From Planctomycetaceae bacterium (GTDB lineage: Bacteria > Planctomycetota > Planctomycetia > Pirellulales > Pirellulaceae): a stretch of DNA of 64,000 bases. The DNA lies in contig RECD01000100.1 in assembly GCA_007694185.1 (NCBI GenBank), positions 1-64,000 of the forward strand, given 5' to 3'. How positions within the stretch are numbered: position 1 is the first letter of the stretch; each line of letters starts with the position of its first letter. Below the pieces are notes generated by a model, which saw only the letters and a program-made list of their open reading frames with translations, was not told the origin of the DNA and made no database searches. The position numbers were made by a program, and so were the translations under genes. Below, piece by piece: positions 26,728-35,815 of the stretch.

Positions 26728-27444
26728 ATGTCGCAGCCTCCCGAAGTGGTCTTCAGCGTCACGGGCTTGAGCAAGGATTACCCGCTCGGGGACCTGGTCG
26801 TGCGGGCGTTGCGAGGCGTCGATCTGGAGATTCGGGCGGGTGAGTTCGTCGTGATTTTGGGCCCCAGCGGCAGCGGCAAATCGACCTTGCTGAATCTGCT
26901 CGGCGGCCTGGACGTCCCGACTGCGGGCACGATCCGTCATCGCGATCAAGATTTGACGACGGCGACGCCCCGGCAGTTGACCTGGTACAGGCGACGCTGG
27001 GTCGGTTTTGTCTTTCAGTTTTACAACCTGATCCCCAGCTTGACCGCCGGGGAGAACGTTTCCTTGGTAACGGAATTGAGCCCCGATTCGATGTCGGCGG
27101 TGGAGGCGTTGCGGTTGGTCGATTTGGCCGATCGGATCGACAGTTTTCCCTCCCAGCTATCGGGCGGTCAGCAACAACGGGTAGCGATCGCGCGGGCGAT
27201 CGCTAAGCGGCCGGAGGTGCTGTTGTGCGATGAGCCGACCGGTGCCCTCGACGTGGGGACGGGGATCGGGGTGTTGGGGGCGATCGAGGGCGTCAATCGT
27301 CAGTTCGGCACGACCACGGTCGTGATCACTCACAACGTCGCGATCGGCGGCTTGGCGGACCGGGTACTGACCATGCGAGACGGGCGAATCGTCGAGGACG
27401 TTCGCCCCCCCCGCCGTCTTTCGGTTCGGGAGCTAACCTGGTGA
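26728..27444 (+). CDS. ABC transporter ATP-binding protein (MacB/LolD type)
   Basis: The 238-residue ATPase has Walker [10 protein letters not shown], a Q-loop in [13 protein letters not shown], signature LSGGQQQR, Walker [13 protein letters not shown] and the H-loop histidine in VVITHN. Length and sequence match the LolD/MacB/YbbA group that pairs with FtsX-type permeases. The ATG at 26728 is used; a TTG at 26686 would add 14 unrelated residues. The next gene begins with GTG overlapping its stop (GTGA), so ATPase and permease are coupled. It probably powers extrusion or release of a substrate from the outer face of the membrane. Confidence 0.93.
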   Translation: MSQPPEVVFSVTGLSKDYPLGDLVVRALRGVDLEIRAGEFVVILGPSGSGKSTLLNLLGGLDVPTAGTIRHRDQDLTTATPRQLTWYRRRWVGFVFQFYNLIPSLTAGENVSLVTELSPDSMSAVEALRLVDLADRIDSFPSQLSGGQQQRVAIARAIAKRPEVLLCDEPTGALDVGTGIGVLGAIEGVNRQFGTTTVVITHNVAIGGLADRVLTMRDGRIVEDVRPPRRLSVRELTW

Positions 27445-29900
27445 ATCGGGGACCGGCCTGGTGGCATGGCGGATTGTCGACGCGGACGTTGGATCGCAAG
27501 CTCTATCGTGAAATGCGCGATTCTGCGCTGCCCTGCTTGGCGATCGCCGCGGTGATCGCGGCCGGGGTGGCCGTGTTCGTGATGGCGCTGAGCACCTTGG
27601 CTTTTCTCAACGAGTCGCGTGACGCCTACTACGAACGCAACCGCTTCGCTGATGTCTTCGCCTCGCTCCGTCGGGCGCCGCAGGATTTGGTCGCCGAGAT
27701 CGAGCGGATTCCCGGGGTGGCCGTGGCGGAGAGCCGGGTGGTCGGCGAGGTCACGCTGGAGGTGCCTGGGCTCGCGGAACCCGCGACCGGGAGGATGATT
27801 TCCCTGTCGGAGGATCGTCACCAGGTCGCCTCAAGGCCCGGAAGCGGCGGCCTCCCGCCGGGCGGGCTGAACCGGGTTCACTTGGTTCGTGGCCGTTGGC
27901 CCGATCGGGACGCCGCCGACGAGGTCATCGCGGGGCTGGCCTTCGTCGTGGCCAACAACTTGGATTTGGGGAGTGAATTGCGAGGGGTGATTCATGGTCG
28001 GCAGCAGCGGTTGCGGATCGTCGGGGTGGGGCTGTCACCGGAGTACGTCTTTCAAATCCGGAGTGGCGATTTTCTGCCGGATGACCGACGCTTCGGCGTG
28101 TTCTGGGCCCCGCGTCGGCAACTCGAAGCGGCCTTCGATTTGCAAAGCGCCTTCAATGACATCTCGCTCCGCTTGGTAGGCGGTACGCAGGTAAGGCCGG
28201 TGATCGCGAGCTTGGACCGGCTGCTTCGTCCCTACGGGGGCATCGGGGCGTACGGTCGTGAGGATCAACTGTCAGCTCGCTTTCTCGACGACGAGATTCG
28301 ACAATTGCGGGCGACCGGGCTGATCGTTCCGCTGATTTTTCTCGCCGTTGCCGCCTTTCTGTTGCATTTGGTCTTGGCCCGTCGGATCGACTTGCAGCGG
28401 GAGGCGATCGCGACGCTGAAGGCCTTCGGCTACAGCGGTTTCGAGATCTCGCGACATTTCCTCAAATTCGCCCTGGTGGTCTCGATCGTCGGCGCGGCGG
28501 TGGGTGGGGTGGGGGGCAGTTGGTTGGCCGCAGAACTTTGTCAGTTGTACTCCGGGTTTTTCCGGTTTCCGTCCTTCGACTTTCGCCCTTACCCGCAGGT
28601 GATCGGTGCGGCCGTCTTCATCAGTTTGGCGGCCGCCTCTGCCGGGGCCATTTTTGCGGTCCGGCGGGTGGTTCGCTTGCAACCTGCCGAGGCGATGCGC
28701 CCCGCGGTGCCGCCCCGCTACCATCGTGGCTTGGTCGACCTGCTGTGGGGCTGGCTGCGGTTACCGACACCCGCCGTGATGGTGCTCCGCCGTTTGGTCC
28801 GCCGTCCTTTGGCTACTGGGTTCTCTGCGGTAGGCATCGGCTCGGCGACGGCGGTGCTGATGGTCAGCGGGTTCGCGGTGGCGGCGGTCGAGGAGATGAT
28901 CGATATGCAGTTCGCTGTCACACAGCGGCAGGACTTGCGGATCACCTTCCGCGAAACGTCGGCGTCCCCATCGATTCAGGAATTGAGAAATCTTGAGGGC
29001 GTGTTGCGGGTCGAATCGTTTCGCGCGATCCCGGTGCGGTTGCTCCACGGCCACCGTGAGCGTCGGGTCAGCATCCTCGGGTTGGAGGAGGAGACGGCGC
29101 TGGGTGGTCGACCGGAATTGTTCCGATTGGTCGATACGGATGGTCAGTCGATCTCGTTGCCCCCCGGCGGTTTGGTGCTGTCTGACAAGTTGGCAGAGTT
29201 GTTGGACGTCCGCCCGGGGCAAGCGGTGTGGGTCGAGGTGTTGATCGATCGCCGCCAGCGGTTTCGGGTCCCGGTGGTCGGGCTCGCCAAGGAATACGTT
29301 GGCACAAACGCTTACGCGCAGCGGGCCACCCTGCACCGCTGGTTACAGGAGGGGCGTCGGGCAGACGGCGCCTTTCTGGCGATCGACTCGGAACGCGAAT
29401 CGGCGCTGTACGACGCGCTGCGGGAGTACCCGATGGTGTTGGCGGTAAGCAGTCGCTCGGCGGCGTTGGAAGCCATCCGGGGCACGGTCCGGGAGAATCA
29501 GGCCAAGATGCAGGGGTTTCAAGCGTTCTTCGCCGGGATCATCGCGTTGGGAGTGGTGTACAACATGGCCCGGTTGACGCTTGCCGAACAGCGACGTGAA
29601 TTAGCGACGATGCGGGTGATCGGGTTTTCTAGGTCGGAGGTTTCTGCGATCTTCCTGGGGGAAGTGCTGACGGTCACGGCGATCGCTATCCCGTTGGGGT
29701 GGATGATCGGGGCCGGGTTGTGTTTCGGAATGGTCAAGGCGTTTGAGTCGGAATTGTACCGAATCCCCTTCGTGATCGGCCCGCGAAGCCTGATTCTGTC
29801 GGCCTGGGGGACCGGATTGGCCGCCGTAGCCAGCGGGCTGGTGGTCCGGCGGTCGATCGATCGACTCGATCTGATTTCTGCGTTGCAGGATTCACGGTAA
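27441..29900 (+). CDS. ABC transporter permease with two FtsX/MacB domains
   Basis: The 819-residue membrane protein has an N-terminal transmembrane helix ([24 protein letters not shown] preceded by basic residues), then a large extracytoplasmic domain. A first FtsX bundle of three helices lies around residues 295-410 ([20 protein letters not shown]). A second transmembrane/MacB-like domain follows at about 465, and a final FtsX bundle ends with [17 protein letters not shown] and [18 protein letters not shown]. This duplicated architecture of about 800 residues is usual for permeases paired with a single LolD-like ATPase. It starts at GTG 27441. The transported molecule is unknown. Confidence 0.9.
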   Translation: MNRGPAWWHGGLSTRTLDRKLYREMRDSALPCLAIAAVIAAGVAVFVMALSTLAFLNESRDAYYERNRFADVFASLRRAPQDLVAEIERIPGVAVAESRVVGEVTLEVPGLAEPATGRMISLSEDRHQVASRPGSGGLPPGGLNRVHLVRGRWPDRDAADEVIAGLAFVVANNLDLGSELRGVIHGRQQRLRIVGVGLSPEYVFQIRSGDFLPDDRRFGVFWAPRRQLEAAFDLQSAFNDISLRLVGGTQVRPVIASLDRLLRPYGGIGAYGREDQLSARFLDDEIRQLRATGLIVPLIFLAVAAFLLHLVLARRIDLQREAIATLKAFGYSGFEISRHFLKFALVVSIVGAAVGGVGGSWLAAELCQLYSGFFRFPSFDFRPYPQVIGAAVFISLAAASAGAIFAVRRVVRLQPAEAMRPAVPPRYHRGLVDLLWGWLRLPTPAVMVLRRLVRRPLATGFSAVGIGSATAVLMVSGFAVAAVEEMIDMQFAVTQRQDLRITFRETSASPSIQELRNLEGVLRVESFRAIPVRLLHGHRERRVSILGLEEETALGGRPELFRLVDTDGQSISLPPGGLVLSDKLAELLDVRPGQAVWVEVLIDRRQRFRVPVVGLAKEYVGTNAYAQRATLHRWLQEGRRADGAFLAIDSERESALYDALREYPMVLAVSSRSAALEAIRGTVRENQAKMQGFQAFFAGIIALGVVYNMARLTLAEQRRELATMRVIGFSRSEVSAIFLGEVLTVTAIAIPLGWMIGAGLCFGMVKAFESELYRIPFVIGPRSLILSAWGTGLAAVASGLVVRRSIDRLDLISALQDSR

Positions 29901-29960
29901 AACGCCCGGCAGCACGCGAGCCGTTCAGCATGGTGATGTCATGGTGGTGAGGATCAGAGG

Positions 29961-31163
29961 ATGAGTCGATGGCTGTGGCGAATCGTCGGAGGGGCCGCGG
30001 TCCTGACGCTGGTGATGGCGAGCGGTTGGTGGTTGCGTCCCGCCGCGGTGGCGGTCGACTGGGCGGTCGTCGATCGGGGGCCGTTGACGGTCACCGTTCG
30101 CGAGGAGGGGCTGACGCGGATTCGCGAACGTTACGAGGTGTCGACACCGTTGGCTGGTCGGTTGATGCGGATCACCCTCAGCGTCGGTGATCGGGTCGAG
30201 GCGGAACAGACGGTCCTGGCCCGGATGGAGCCGAACTTACCGTCGCTGCTCGATCCCCGAGCGATCGCGGCGGCGGAGGCACGCGTTCGGGCGGCAGAAC
30301 GCCGACAGCAGGTCGCACAACTGCTTTGGGATTCCGCCAGCATCGAGGCCGAGCACGCCGAATCCGAGCGGGCTCGGTTGTATCAGTTGAAATTGCAGGA
30401 GGCGGTCGCTGATTCAGAAATGGATCGGGCGGAATTGGAATCGCGGCTAAAAGCGGATGCCCTGCGGGCCGCGCAGTACGGTATTGAGATCGCTCAATAC
30501 GAACTGGAACTTGAAAAGTCGGCGTTGTTGTTGACGAAGTCCGACTTGACGGGAGAAGCGGAAGCGATGGAGTTGGTGATCCGGTCTCCGATCGACGGTC
30601 GCGTGCTGCGGTTGCACCGGGAGGACTCGGCGGTCCTCCAGGCCGGTACGGTGTTGATGGAGATCGGCGATCCGGGAGACCTGGAGGTCGCTGTCGACGT
30701 CCTGTCGCGAGACGCGGTTCGGATCCGCTCCGGCGCAGAGGTGCGGATCGATCGCTGGGGCGGTGACCAACCGCTCGCGGGGCGGGTTCGCTACGTCGAG
30801 CCGTCGGGATTTACGAAGGTCTCGGCGATGGGAGTTGAGGAGCAGCGGGTCTATGTTGTCATCGATCTGGAAGGCCCCCCGGAGCAACGCGAGTCGCTCG
30901 GGGATCAATTTCGAGTCGAAGCCGAGATCACCGTCTGGCATGCGGATTCGGTCGTCCGACTGCCTACCGCCGCCCTGTTCCGGAGTGACCGCGATTGGGC
31001 GACGTTTGTCGTAATCGGCGATGTGGCCGAGCTCCGGCTGCTGGAGATCGGCCAGTTGAACGAATCCTTCGCCGAGGTGCTGGCGGGAATCGAAGTCGGC
31101 GATCGGGTGATCGCCTACCCCAGCGATCGGGTGACGACCGGGGTTCGGGTCGCACCTCGTTAG
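29961..31163 (+). CDS. HlyD/MacA-family periplasmic adaptor
   Basis: The 400-residue protein has one N-terminal membrane anchor (VLTLVMASGWWLRPAAV). A biotinyl-lipoyl-like half follows (RYEVSTPLAGRLMRITLSVGDRVEAEQTVLARM), then a long alpha-helical hairpin rich in Ala, Glu and Arg (about residues 85-195), the second lipoyl half (VIRSPIDGRVLRLHREDSAVLQAGTVLMEIGD), and a beta-barrel/membrane-proximal end. It completes an ABC-type tripartite exporter with the two preceding genes; the start is 60 bases after the permease stop and has AGAGG before it. No TolC-like outer-membrane gene lies nearby. A terminator follows at 31185. Confidence 0.92.
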   Translation: MSRWLWRIVGGAAVLTLVMASGWWLRPAAVAVDWAVVDRGPLTVTVREEGLTRIRERYEVSTPLAGRLMRITLSVGDRVEAEQTVLARMEPNLPSLLDPRAIAAAEARVRAAERRQQVAQLLWDSASIEAEHAESERARLYQLKLQEAVADSEMDRAELESRLKADALRAAQYGIEIAQYELELEKSALLLTKSDLTGEAEAMELVIRSPIDGRVLRLHREDSAVLQAGTVLMEIGDPGDLEVAVDVLSRDAVRIRSGAEVRIDRWGGDQPLAGRVRYVEPSGFTKVSAMGVEEQRVYVVIDLEGPPEQRESLGDQFRVEAEITVWHADSVVRLPTAALFRSDRDWATFVVIGDVAELRLLEIGQLNESFAEVLAGIEVGDRVIAYPSDRVTTGVRVAPR

Positions 31164-31184
31164 TGGCAAGCCGGTGTCGCACCG

Positions 31185-31211
31185 GGTGTGGCGACGCCAC
31201 CACCTATTTTT
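31185..31211 (+). terminator. Intrinsic terminator after the exporter genes
   Basis: A GC-rich hairpin (GGTGTGGC, three-base loop, GCCACCACC, with one bulged base) is followed two bases later by five T. It lies in the short gap between the HlyD-like gene and the convergent flhB. Confidence 0.5.
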
Positions 31212-31215
31212 CCTT

Positions 31216-32016
31216 CTAAATGGGATCGCCTCGCAGCACCGATGGGGAGCCGCCGCCTGCGGGCCGCGCCGGTTCGCGGAGTGCCTTTCGCCGCTGACGC
31301 AGTTGGGGGTCGCCTTGCGATTCCCTCAGTTCCTCTCGCAACTCCTGATCGGTCATCTTCAGGTCCTCCTCATGACGCCAGCGCTGGAAGCCGTAGTCGA
31401 ACGCACCGAGCAGAAGCAGGACGAGTGCGATACGGAGCGCGATGTCGGACAGGTTTTCGAACAACGCCGGGACAAGGCTCGGAAGCGGTTCGGACCCGAG
31501 GGACAGCCAGGCCTGGCCGTCAGCCCGGAGCGTCAGCCAGGCCACCCCCAGGATGGCCGCAATCTTACCGATCCCGAAAACGATCCGTAGCCAACTGCGA
31601 GGAGACACGAGCCGTCGGAAGCCGGCCAATGGGTCGATTCGGCTCCACTGCGGCGTGACGGCGGGTACGGCCAGCAGTGGCCCGGTTTGGGCGACATGGA
31701 CGAGGATCGCCGCGAACAGCAAGACGAGCAACAACGGCAACACGGCCATCGTCGCGATCGCCGCCACGCCGACCAATCGCTGGACCGCATCTTCGACGCT
31801 CCAGGAGGGATCCAGCCCACGTGCGAAGGCATCGGACCACAGCGAAGTGAGGCGATGGCAGAGCGGTCCGCCCAGGTACCGAATGGCCAAGAGGGCGACG
31901 ATCAGCGATCCGGAGGATGCGAGATCATGGCTCTTGGGGACTTGGCCACGTTCCCGCGAGAGTTGACGTTTGCGCTCGCTGGCCGGATGTTTACGCTCTT
32001 CGCCGTTGGTGGACAT
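31216..32016 (-). CDS. flhB: FlhB-like flagellar export protein lacking the NPTH domain
   Basis: The 266-residue protein has the FlhB N-terminus (ERKRQLSRERGQVPKSHDL), four hydrophobic segments (SLIVALLAIRYLGG; VGVAAIATMAVLPLLLVLLFAAIL; IVFGIGKIAAILGVAWL; ALRIALVLLLLGAFDYGF) and the cytoplasmic linker helix DYGFQRWRHEEDLKMTDQELREE...GDP. In full-length FlhB/YscU (about 350-380 residues) this linker leads into the autocleaving domain with NPTH. Here the frame ends about 29 residues after GDP (near residue 237) with an unrelated proline-rich tail. No NPTH-encoding frame is found between the stop and the convergent adaptor gene. Length, domain edge and stop are seen directly. Whether it is natural or a deletion is not known. 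Confidence 0.88.
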   Translation of the reverse strand: MSTNGEERKHPASERKRQLSRERGQVPKSHDLASSGSLIVALLAIRYLGGPLCHRLTSLWSDAFARGLDPSWSVEDAVQRLVGVAAIATMAVLPLLLVLLFAAILVHVAQTGPLLAVPAVTPQWSRIDPLAGFRRLVSPRSWLRIVFGIGKIAAILGVAWLTLRADGQAWLSLGSEPLPSLVPALFENLSDIALRIALVLLLLGAFDYGFQRWRHEEDLKMTDQELREELRESQGDPQLRQRRKALREPARPAGGGSPSVLRGDPI

Positions 32017-32022
32017 GTGATC

Positions 32023-32127
32023 CTAGCCCGATTCGTTCATTTTTTTCTGGAGGCGACCGGTCGAGACGCCCTCGGTTTCGCGAGAGAGTTTCGGCATGGT
32101 CAGCCAATTTTCCATTCGGTCGTCCAT
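32023..32127 (-). CDS. Small ORF (34 codons) between fliR and flhB
   Basis: An ATG-started frame of 34 residues plus stop begins 7 bases after the fliR stop and ends 6 bases before the flhB ATG, so it fills the gap almost exactly. The peptide starts MDDRMENWLTMPKLS and is hydrophilic, with a basic end (GRLQKKMNESG). It has no membrane segment. Third codon positions are mostly G or C, like the neighbours. Its own ribosome binding site is weak; AGGA near its stop serves flhB. I know no family for it. It could be an accessory flagellar peptide, or chance. Confidence 0.4.
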   Translation of the reverse strand: MDDRMENWLTMPKLSRETEGVSTGRLQKKMNESG

Positions 32128-32134
32128 GAGCCCG

Positions 32135-32923
32135 CTAGTCGGGTCCGAACCAAACCTGGGACAGGCCGTCGACGGCGCCTTGCAGTTCTTCGCGGAACAG
32201 GTAGCCGGCGGAGCCGATCGTCAGGGTGGTCACAGCCAGCAAAGCGAGCACGTTCAGGCTCATCCCGACCGCCAACACGTTGAGTTGGGGCAAGGTGCGA
32301 CTGACCAACCCGGTCACGATGTTGCTGAGCAGCAGTGCCAGCAAAACCGGCGCGGCGACACGAATCCCGGCGGCCACGGAGTTCGTCCACTGGCCGATCA
32401 ACAGGTCGAGCATCGGCTCCTGCACGCGAACTTCGCCCGGCGGCATGGCGACGAAACTGTCGATCATGGCGGCGAGCACGAGGCGATGACCGCCGATCGC
32501 GAGAAAGATCGCGACGATCAGCAAGCCGATCCAGCGGGACAATGTCGGCAGCGATTCACCGGTGTTCGGATCGACCGCCACTGCCAGTTGCAGGCCGCCG
32601 GCACCGGACGTCAGTTCTCCTGCGGATTGCAAACCGAGCATGACGATCCGGACGGTCGAGCCGATCAACCAGCCGACGATCGCTTCCCGGGTTAGCAGCA
32701 GCACCAGTTCGATGGGATGGAGTCGCGCGGCATCGGAGGACTCGCCGAACCCGGCGACGGTCGGCAGGATTAGCAGCGTGATCAGTAATGAAAGGGTGGC
32801 CCGGATGCGATAGGGGACGCCGTTTCCGATCGCCGGCATGGCGATCAGGGCGGCCGAAATCCTGGTCAGTACCAACAGGACGAGCAGCGGGTGCTGTTCG
32901 GACAGGTTCAGCAAATCGTTCAT
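32135..32923 (-). CDS. fliR: Flagellar export gate protein FliR
   Basis: The 262-residue membrane protein has repeated hydrophobic segments and FliR marks: LLVLLVLTRISAALIAMPAIGNGVPYRIR at the start, TREAIVGWLIGSTVRIVMLGLQSAGELTSG in the middle (the E-x-x-x-G pattern conserved in FliR/SpaR), and AAPVLLALLLSNIVTGLVSRTLPQLNVLAVGMSLN. It forms the export gate with FliP and FliQ. ATG 32923 lies 5 bases after the fliQ stop; the longer frame would overlap fliQ. Operon order is fliP, fliQ, fliR, small ORF, flhB. Confidence 0.93.
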   Translation of the reverse strand: MNDLLNLSEQHPLLVLLVLTRISAALIAMPAIGNGVPYRIRATLSLLITLLILPTVAGFGESSDAARLHPIELVLLLTREAIVGWLIGSTVRIVMLGLQSAGELTSGAGGLQLAVAVDPNTGESLPTLSRWIGLLIVAIFLAIGGHRLVLAAMIDSFVAMPPGEVRVQEPMLDLLIGQWTNSVAAGIRVAAPVLLALLLSNIVTGLVSRTLPQLNVLAVGMSLNVLALLAVTTLTIGSAGYLFREELQGAVDGLSQVWFGPD

Positions 32924-32928
32924 CGGAT

Positions 32929-33192
32929 TCAGGGCATGGCGGCCGAGACGAAGATCTGCTGGGCGAACTCGACGAGTCGCCCCATCAGCCATGGCAGGCA
33001 CGCGATCGTCACCGCGGACATGGCGACCAATTTCGGCACGAACGATACGGTTTGGTCTTGAACTTGGGTGAGGGCTTGGAGCAGCCCGACGATCAGGCCG
33101 ACGGCCATGCCGACCAACAGGATGGGGGCGGCCAACAGCAAGGCTGCCAGCAAGCTTTGGCGACAGAGATCGACAGCGGTGTTGGCGTCCAT
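32929..33192 (-). CDS. fliQ: Flagellar export gate protein FliQ
   Basis: The 87-residue protein has two hydrophobic helices and the FliQ pattern: AVDLCRQSLLAALLLAAPILLVGMAVGLIVGLLQALTQVQDQTVSFVPKLVA, where Q-x-Q-(D/E)-x-T and the P-K motif are conserved. Length (86-90) is exactly that of the family. It is a component of the FliPQR gate in the basal body. It lies 71 bases after fliP and 5 bases before fliR. Confidence 0.95.
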   Translation of the reverse strand: MDANTAVDLCRQSLLAALLLAAPILLVGMAVGLIVGLLQALTQVQDQTVSFVPKLVAMSAVTIACLPWLMGRLVEFAQQIFVSAAMP

Positions 33193-33263
33193 GGTTGGTC
33201 TCGTCGGGTAACTGAACGAAAGCTCGGTTTACGGGGCGGTGGCGAGGGCAAGTTGGTCGGCGG

Positions 33264-34214
33264 CTAGCCGATCGTTCCGAAGGAGTCCATCAGCATCTGG
33301 ACGACCAATCGCCAGCCGTCGACCAGCACAAACAGTAGCAATTTCAAAGGCAGCGAAATCACGGCCGGTGGCAACATCAGCATGCCCATCGAGATCGTCA
33401 CGCTGGCGACGACGAGATCGACGATCAGGAACGGTAGGTAGATCTGGAACCCCATCAAAAACGCGGTTTTGAGTTCGCTGATCAGGAACGCCGGCAGCAA
33501 AACCCGTAACGGGACTTCCTCAAACGTTTCGGGGGACGGGCCTTCGGGACGTAGGTAGCCGAAGAACAAATGGACGTCATCGTGATTCCCGGCGATGTCG
33601 ATCTGATGTGACATGAACTCCCGGATCGGAACCACTCCCGCCTCGACCGCGTCTTCCCAGGACATGTCGATCGCAGGGTCGATGTAGGGTTCGATCGCCG
33701 CTTGATGCACGCGGGTCCAGACCGGGGCCATCACGAACAGCGTCATGAAGAGGGCCAAACTGGTCGTCACCTGCGCCGGCGGCAGCGATTGCAACCCGAT
33801 GGCCTGCCGCAGCAATCCCAACACGATGACGATCCGGACGTAGCACGTCGTCATCAACAAGATGGCCGGCGCGAGGCTGAGTACGGTCAGGGCCAGCATC
33901 ACCTTGAGGCTGCCATCCAGACCTTCCGGCCGGGTCCAACTGTCGGGGTCGGTCCAATCGTCCGAACCGCTCGGCTCGTTCGTATTGGCGGTGGACTTCA
34001 GCAGTTCGCCGACCGAAACGAGCACGGCGGGGGGCGGTCGGGTGACGATTTCCGGTGCCGGCTCTTCGTCCGCTCGGGGCGGCGTCGCATGGCCGTGCGC
34101 CGTGGTGACGGGGAGCAGGAGTGCCGCCAGCAGCGGCACGATGCCCCACAACGTCGCGCTGCCGATCGATCGGAAGCGGTCAGCGATTGGCTGAGTGGTT
34201 GACGGTCGGCGCAT
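33264..34214 (-). CDS. fliP: Flagellar export gate protein FliP
   Basis: The 316-residue protein has a signal peptide (about 45 residues, ending near TAHGHA), then an extra linker of about 60 residues rich in Pro, Thr and Asp. The FliP core follows: TVLSLAPAILLMTTCYVRIVIVLGLLRQAIGLQSLPPAQV, LALFMTLFVMAPVW, AFLISELKTAFLMGFQIYLPFLIVDLVVASV and the PLKLLLFVLVDGWRLVV end. These are the two FliP signatures. FliP is usually about 245 residues; the extra is the N-terminal linker. ATG 34214 is chosen to fit the signal. It is first in the minus-strand flagellar run and divergent from the acyltransferase gene. Confidence 0.94.
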   Translation of the reverse strand: MRRPSTTQPIADRFRSIGSATLWGIVPLLAALLLPVTTAHGHATPPRADEEPAPEIVTRPPPAVLVSVGELLKSTANTNEPSGSDDWTDPDSWTRPEGLDGSLKVMLALTVLSLAPAILLMTTCYVRIVIVLGLLRQAIGLQSLPPAQVTTSLALFMTLFVMAPVWTRVHQAAIEPYIDPAIDMSWEDAVEAGVVPIREFMSHQIDIAGNHDDVHLFFGYLRPEGPSPETFEEVPLRVLLPAFLISELKTAFLMGFQIYLPFLIVDLVVASVTISMGMLMLPPAVISLPLKLLLFVLVDGWRLVVQMLMDSFGTIG

Positions 34215-34552
34215 GGCGCGAATCACGATCGTGCTCTCGACGAAGGAACCGGGGCGACGGAGGCGTCGAGTGGTCGAATCCCCTCCGCCCGGTTTCCGCA
34301 GGAGCTTAGGGAATTGGCGAGCGGCGACGAAAGGTCGATCTCGAACTTGCCCCAAGCGGCCCGGCTCGGGCGAGTTCGAGCGATAGCCGGCAGACCAGAC
34401 GGACGAGAGAAGCGAAGGGCGATCTCCGTTGACGCCCGGTCTGGGGTCTCCCTATGGTCGGCCAGGATTGGCCGGTCGGCGTCGCGTCTGAGCATGAATC
34501 GCAACCGAGGGGCTGACGACGGTGAAACGGTTCCGACGCGCAGGAAGGAAAA
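34215..34552. other. Divergent control region of the flagellar locus
   Basis: This 338-base region separates fliP (minus) from the acyltransferase gene (plus). It must contain promoters for both directions, but I see no clear sigma-28 or sigma-54 site. AGGAAGGAAAA before 34553 is the ribosome binding site of the acyltransferase gene. Confidence 0.45.
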
Positions 34553-35596
34553 ATGAAGCAGGGTTGTCACAGGATCTCGAACTGGCTGCGGACCCAGTTT
34601 CGAAAGGGTCCGCTCCAGCGTTTGCGGCACCGGTTCGAGCATGTGGCGCTGCGCGGTATGGCGTGGGCGATCCCGCGGTTGTCTCGGGCCAGGGTGCTGC
34701 GGCTCGCCGATCGGATCGGTTCGATCGCCCTGCGTCTGGATCGCGACGGACGTCAACGTGGCCTGCAAAACCTCGAAGCGGCCGTCCGTCACGGAGGGCT
34801 GGATTTGCGTGGACGCCATCCCGATGAAGTGATGCGGGACTGCTATCAAAACTTTGCCCGGGGAATTCTCGACCTTTTTTGGTTCTCCCGATTGACGCCT
34901 GAGACCATGGGAGATTGGGTCGAGATCGAAGATGAAGCCCGGCTGCGGGGATTGTTGGAGACAGACCAGGGGGCGATCTTTTTGACCCCGCATTACGGGA
35001 TCTTCGAGTGGTGCAGCTTGGTGATGGGTTTTCGTGGGCTGCGGTTGAACATCGTCGCCCAAGACTTCGCGAACCCGTCGTTGACCGACCTGTTCCGACG
35101 GGCGCGGGAGCACAGCGGGCACCGAATCCTGTCACGACAGGGGGCGATGTTGAAATTGCTAAGGGAGGTCAAGCGGGGCGGGTTCGTTGCCATGTTGCCG
35201 GATCTGAACATCCGGCCGCAGGGGGTGGCGAGCGAGGTGAACATGTTCGGTCTGCCCACCTACCTGACTTCGGTCCACACCGAGATCGCCCAGCGGTGCC
35301 AGACGCCGATGTTCGTCGCCGTCTGCGAACCGCTGGCGGATGGACGGGCCAAATTGCGGGTATTGGACGTGATTCGGGTCCGACCCGATGCCGACCGCGA
35401 AACGGTGGTCCAGACGACCCAGGCGGTCTGGGATCACTTCGAAGAGGCGATCCGTCAACGCCCCGAACTTTGGCTCTGGATGTATCGCCACTGGAAGTAT
35501 GGGCCGAGCGAAACGCCGAGCGATCGGGCGACGGATCGGGCGACACCCGCCGGGGTAACTCGGCCGGCCGCCGAGCCCTTGCGAGCGGCCGGTTGA
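34553..35596 (+). CDS. LpxL/HtrB-like lysophospholipid acyltransferase
   Basis: The 347-residue protein matches the lipid A acyltransferase family. It shows TDQGAIFLTPHYGIFEWCSLVMG, with the catalytic H-x(4)-(D/E) as HYGIFE, then REHSGHRILSRQGAMLKLLREVKRGGFVAMLPDLN with the family's glycine/aspartate block, and the terminal PELWLWMYRHWKY, where W-x-(Y/H)-x-R-(F/W) is typical. It would transfer an acyl chain to a lipid A precursor or another lysolipid at the inner membrane. It has no obvious link to flagella but sits between the two arms of the flagellar locus. The start has a strong AGGAAGG ribosome binding site. Confidence 0.85.
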   Translation: MKQGCHRISNWLRTQFRKGPLQRLRHRFEHVALRGMAWAIPRLSRARVLRLADRIGSIALRLDRDGRQRGLQNLEAAVRHGGLDLRGRHPDEVMRDCYQNFARGILDLFWFSRLTPETMGDWVEIEDEARLRGLLETDQGAIFLTPHYGIFEWCSLVMGFRGLRLNIVAQDFANPSLTDLFRRAREHSGHRILSRQGAMLKLLREVKRGGFVAMLPDLNIRPQGVASEVNMFGLPTYLTSVHTEIAQRCQTPMFVAVCEPLADGRAKLRVLDVIRVRPDADRETVVQTTQAVWDHFEEAIRQRPELWLWMYRHWKYGPSETPSDRATDRATPAGVTRPAAEPLRAAG

Positions 35597-35815
35597 CGAA
35601 TGCCTTCCCGGTCCCGGCAATGCCGCTAGGTCGGATCGGCTCGGTGGTCGGGGCAGCTTGGAGCGACTTTTTTCGGCATGATTTCCAGAGATCCTGCGGC
35701 CGGCGCTCCGCCCCGGCTCCTCCCGGATCGACCTGGATTCGGGGTGCCGCGGTGGCCTAGGATTCGGCCGGACACCGAAATCGATCGTCGATCACTTGTA
35801 TGGTTGGAACTTCCG

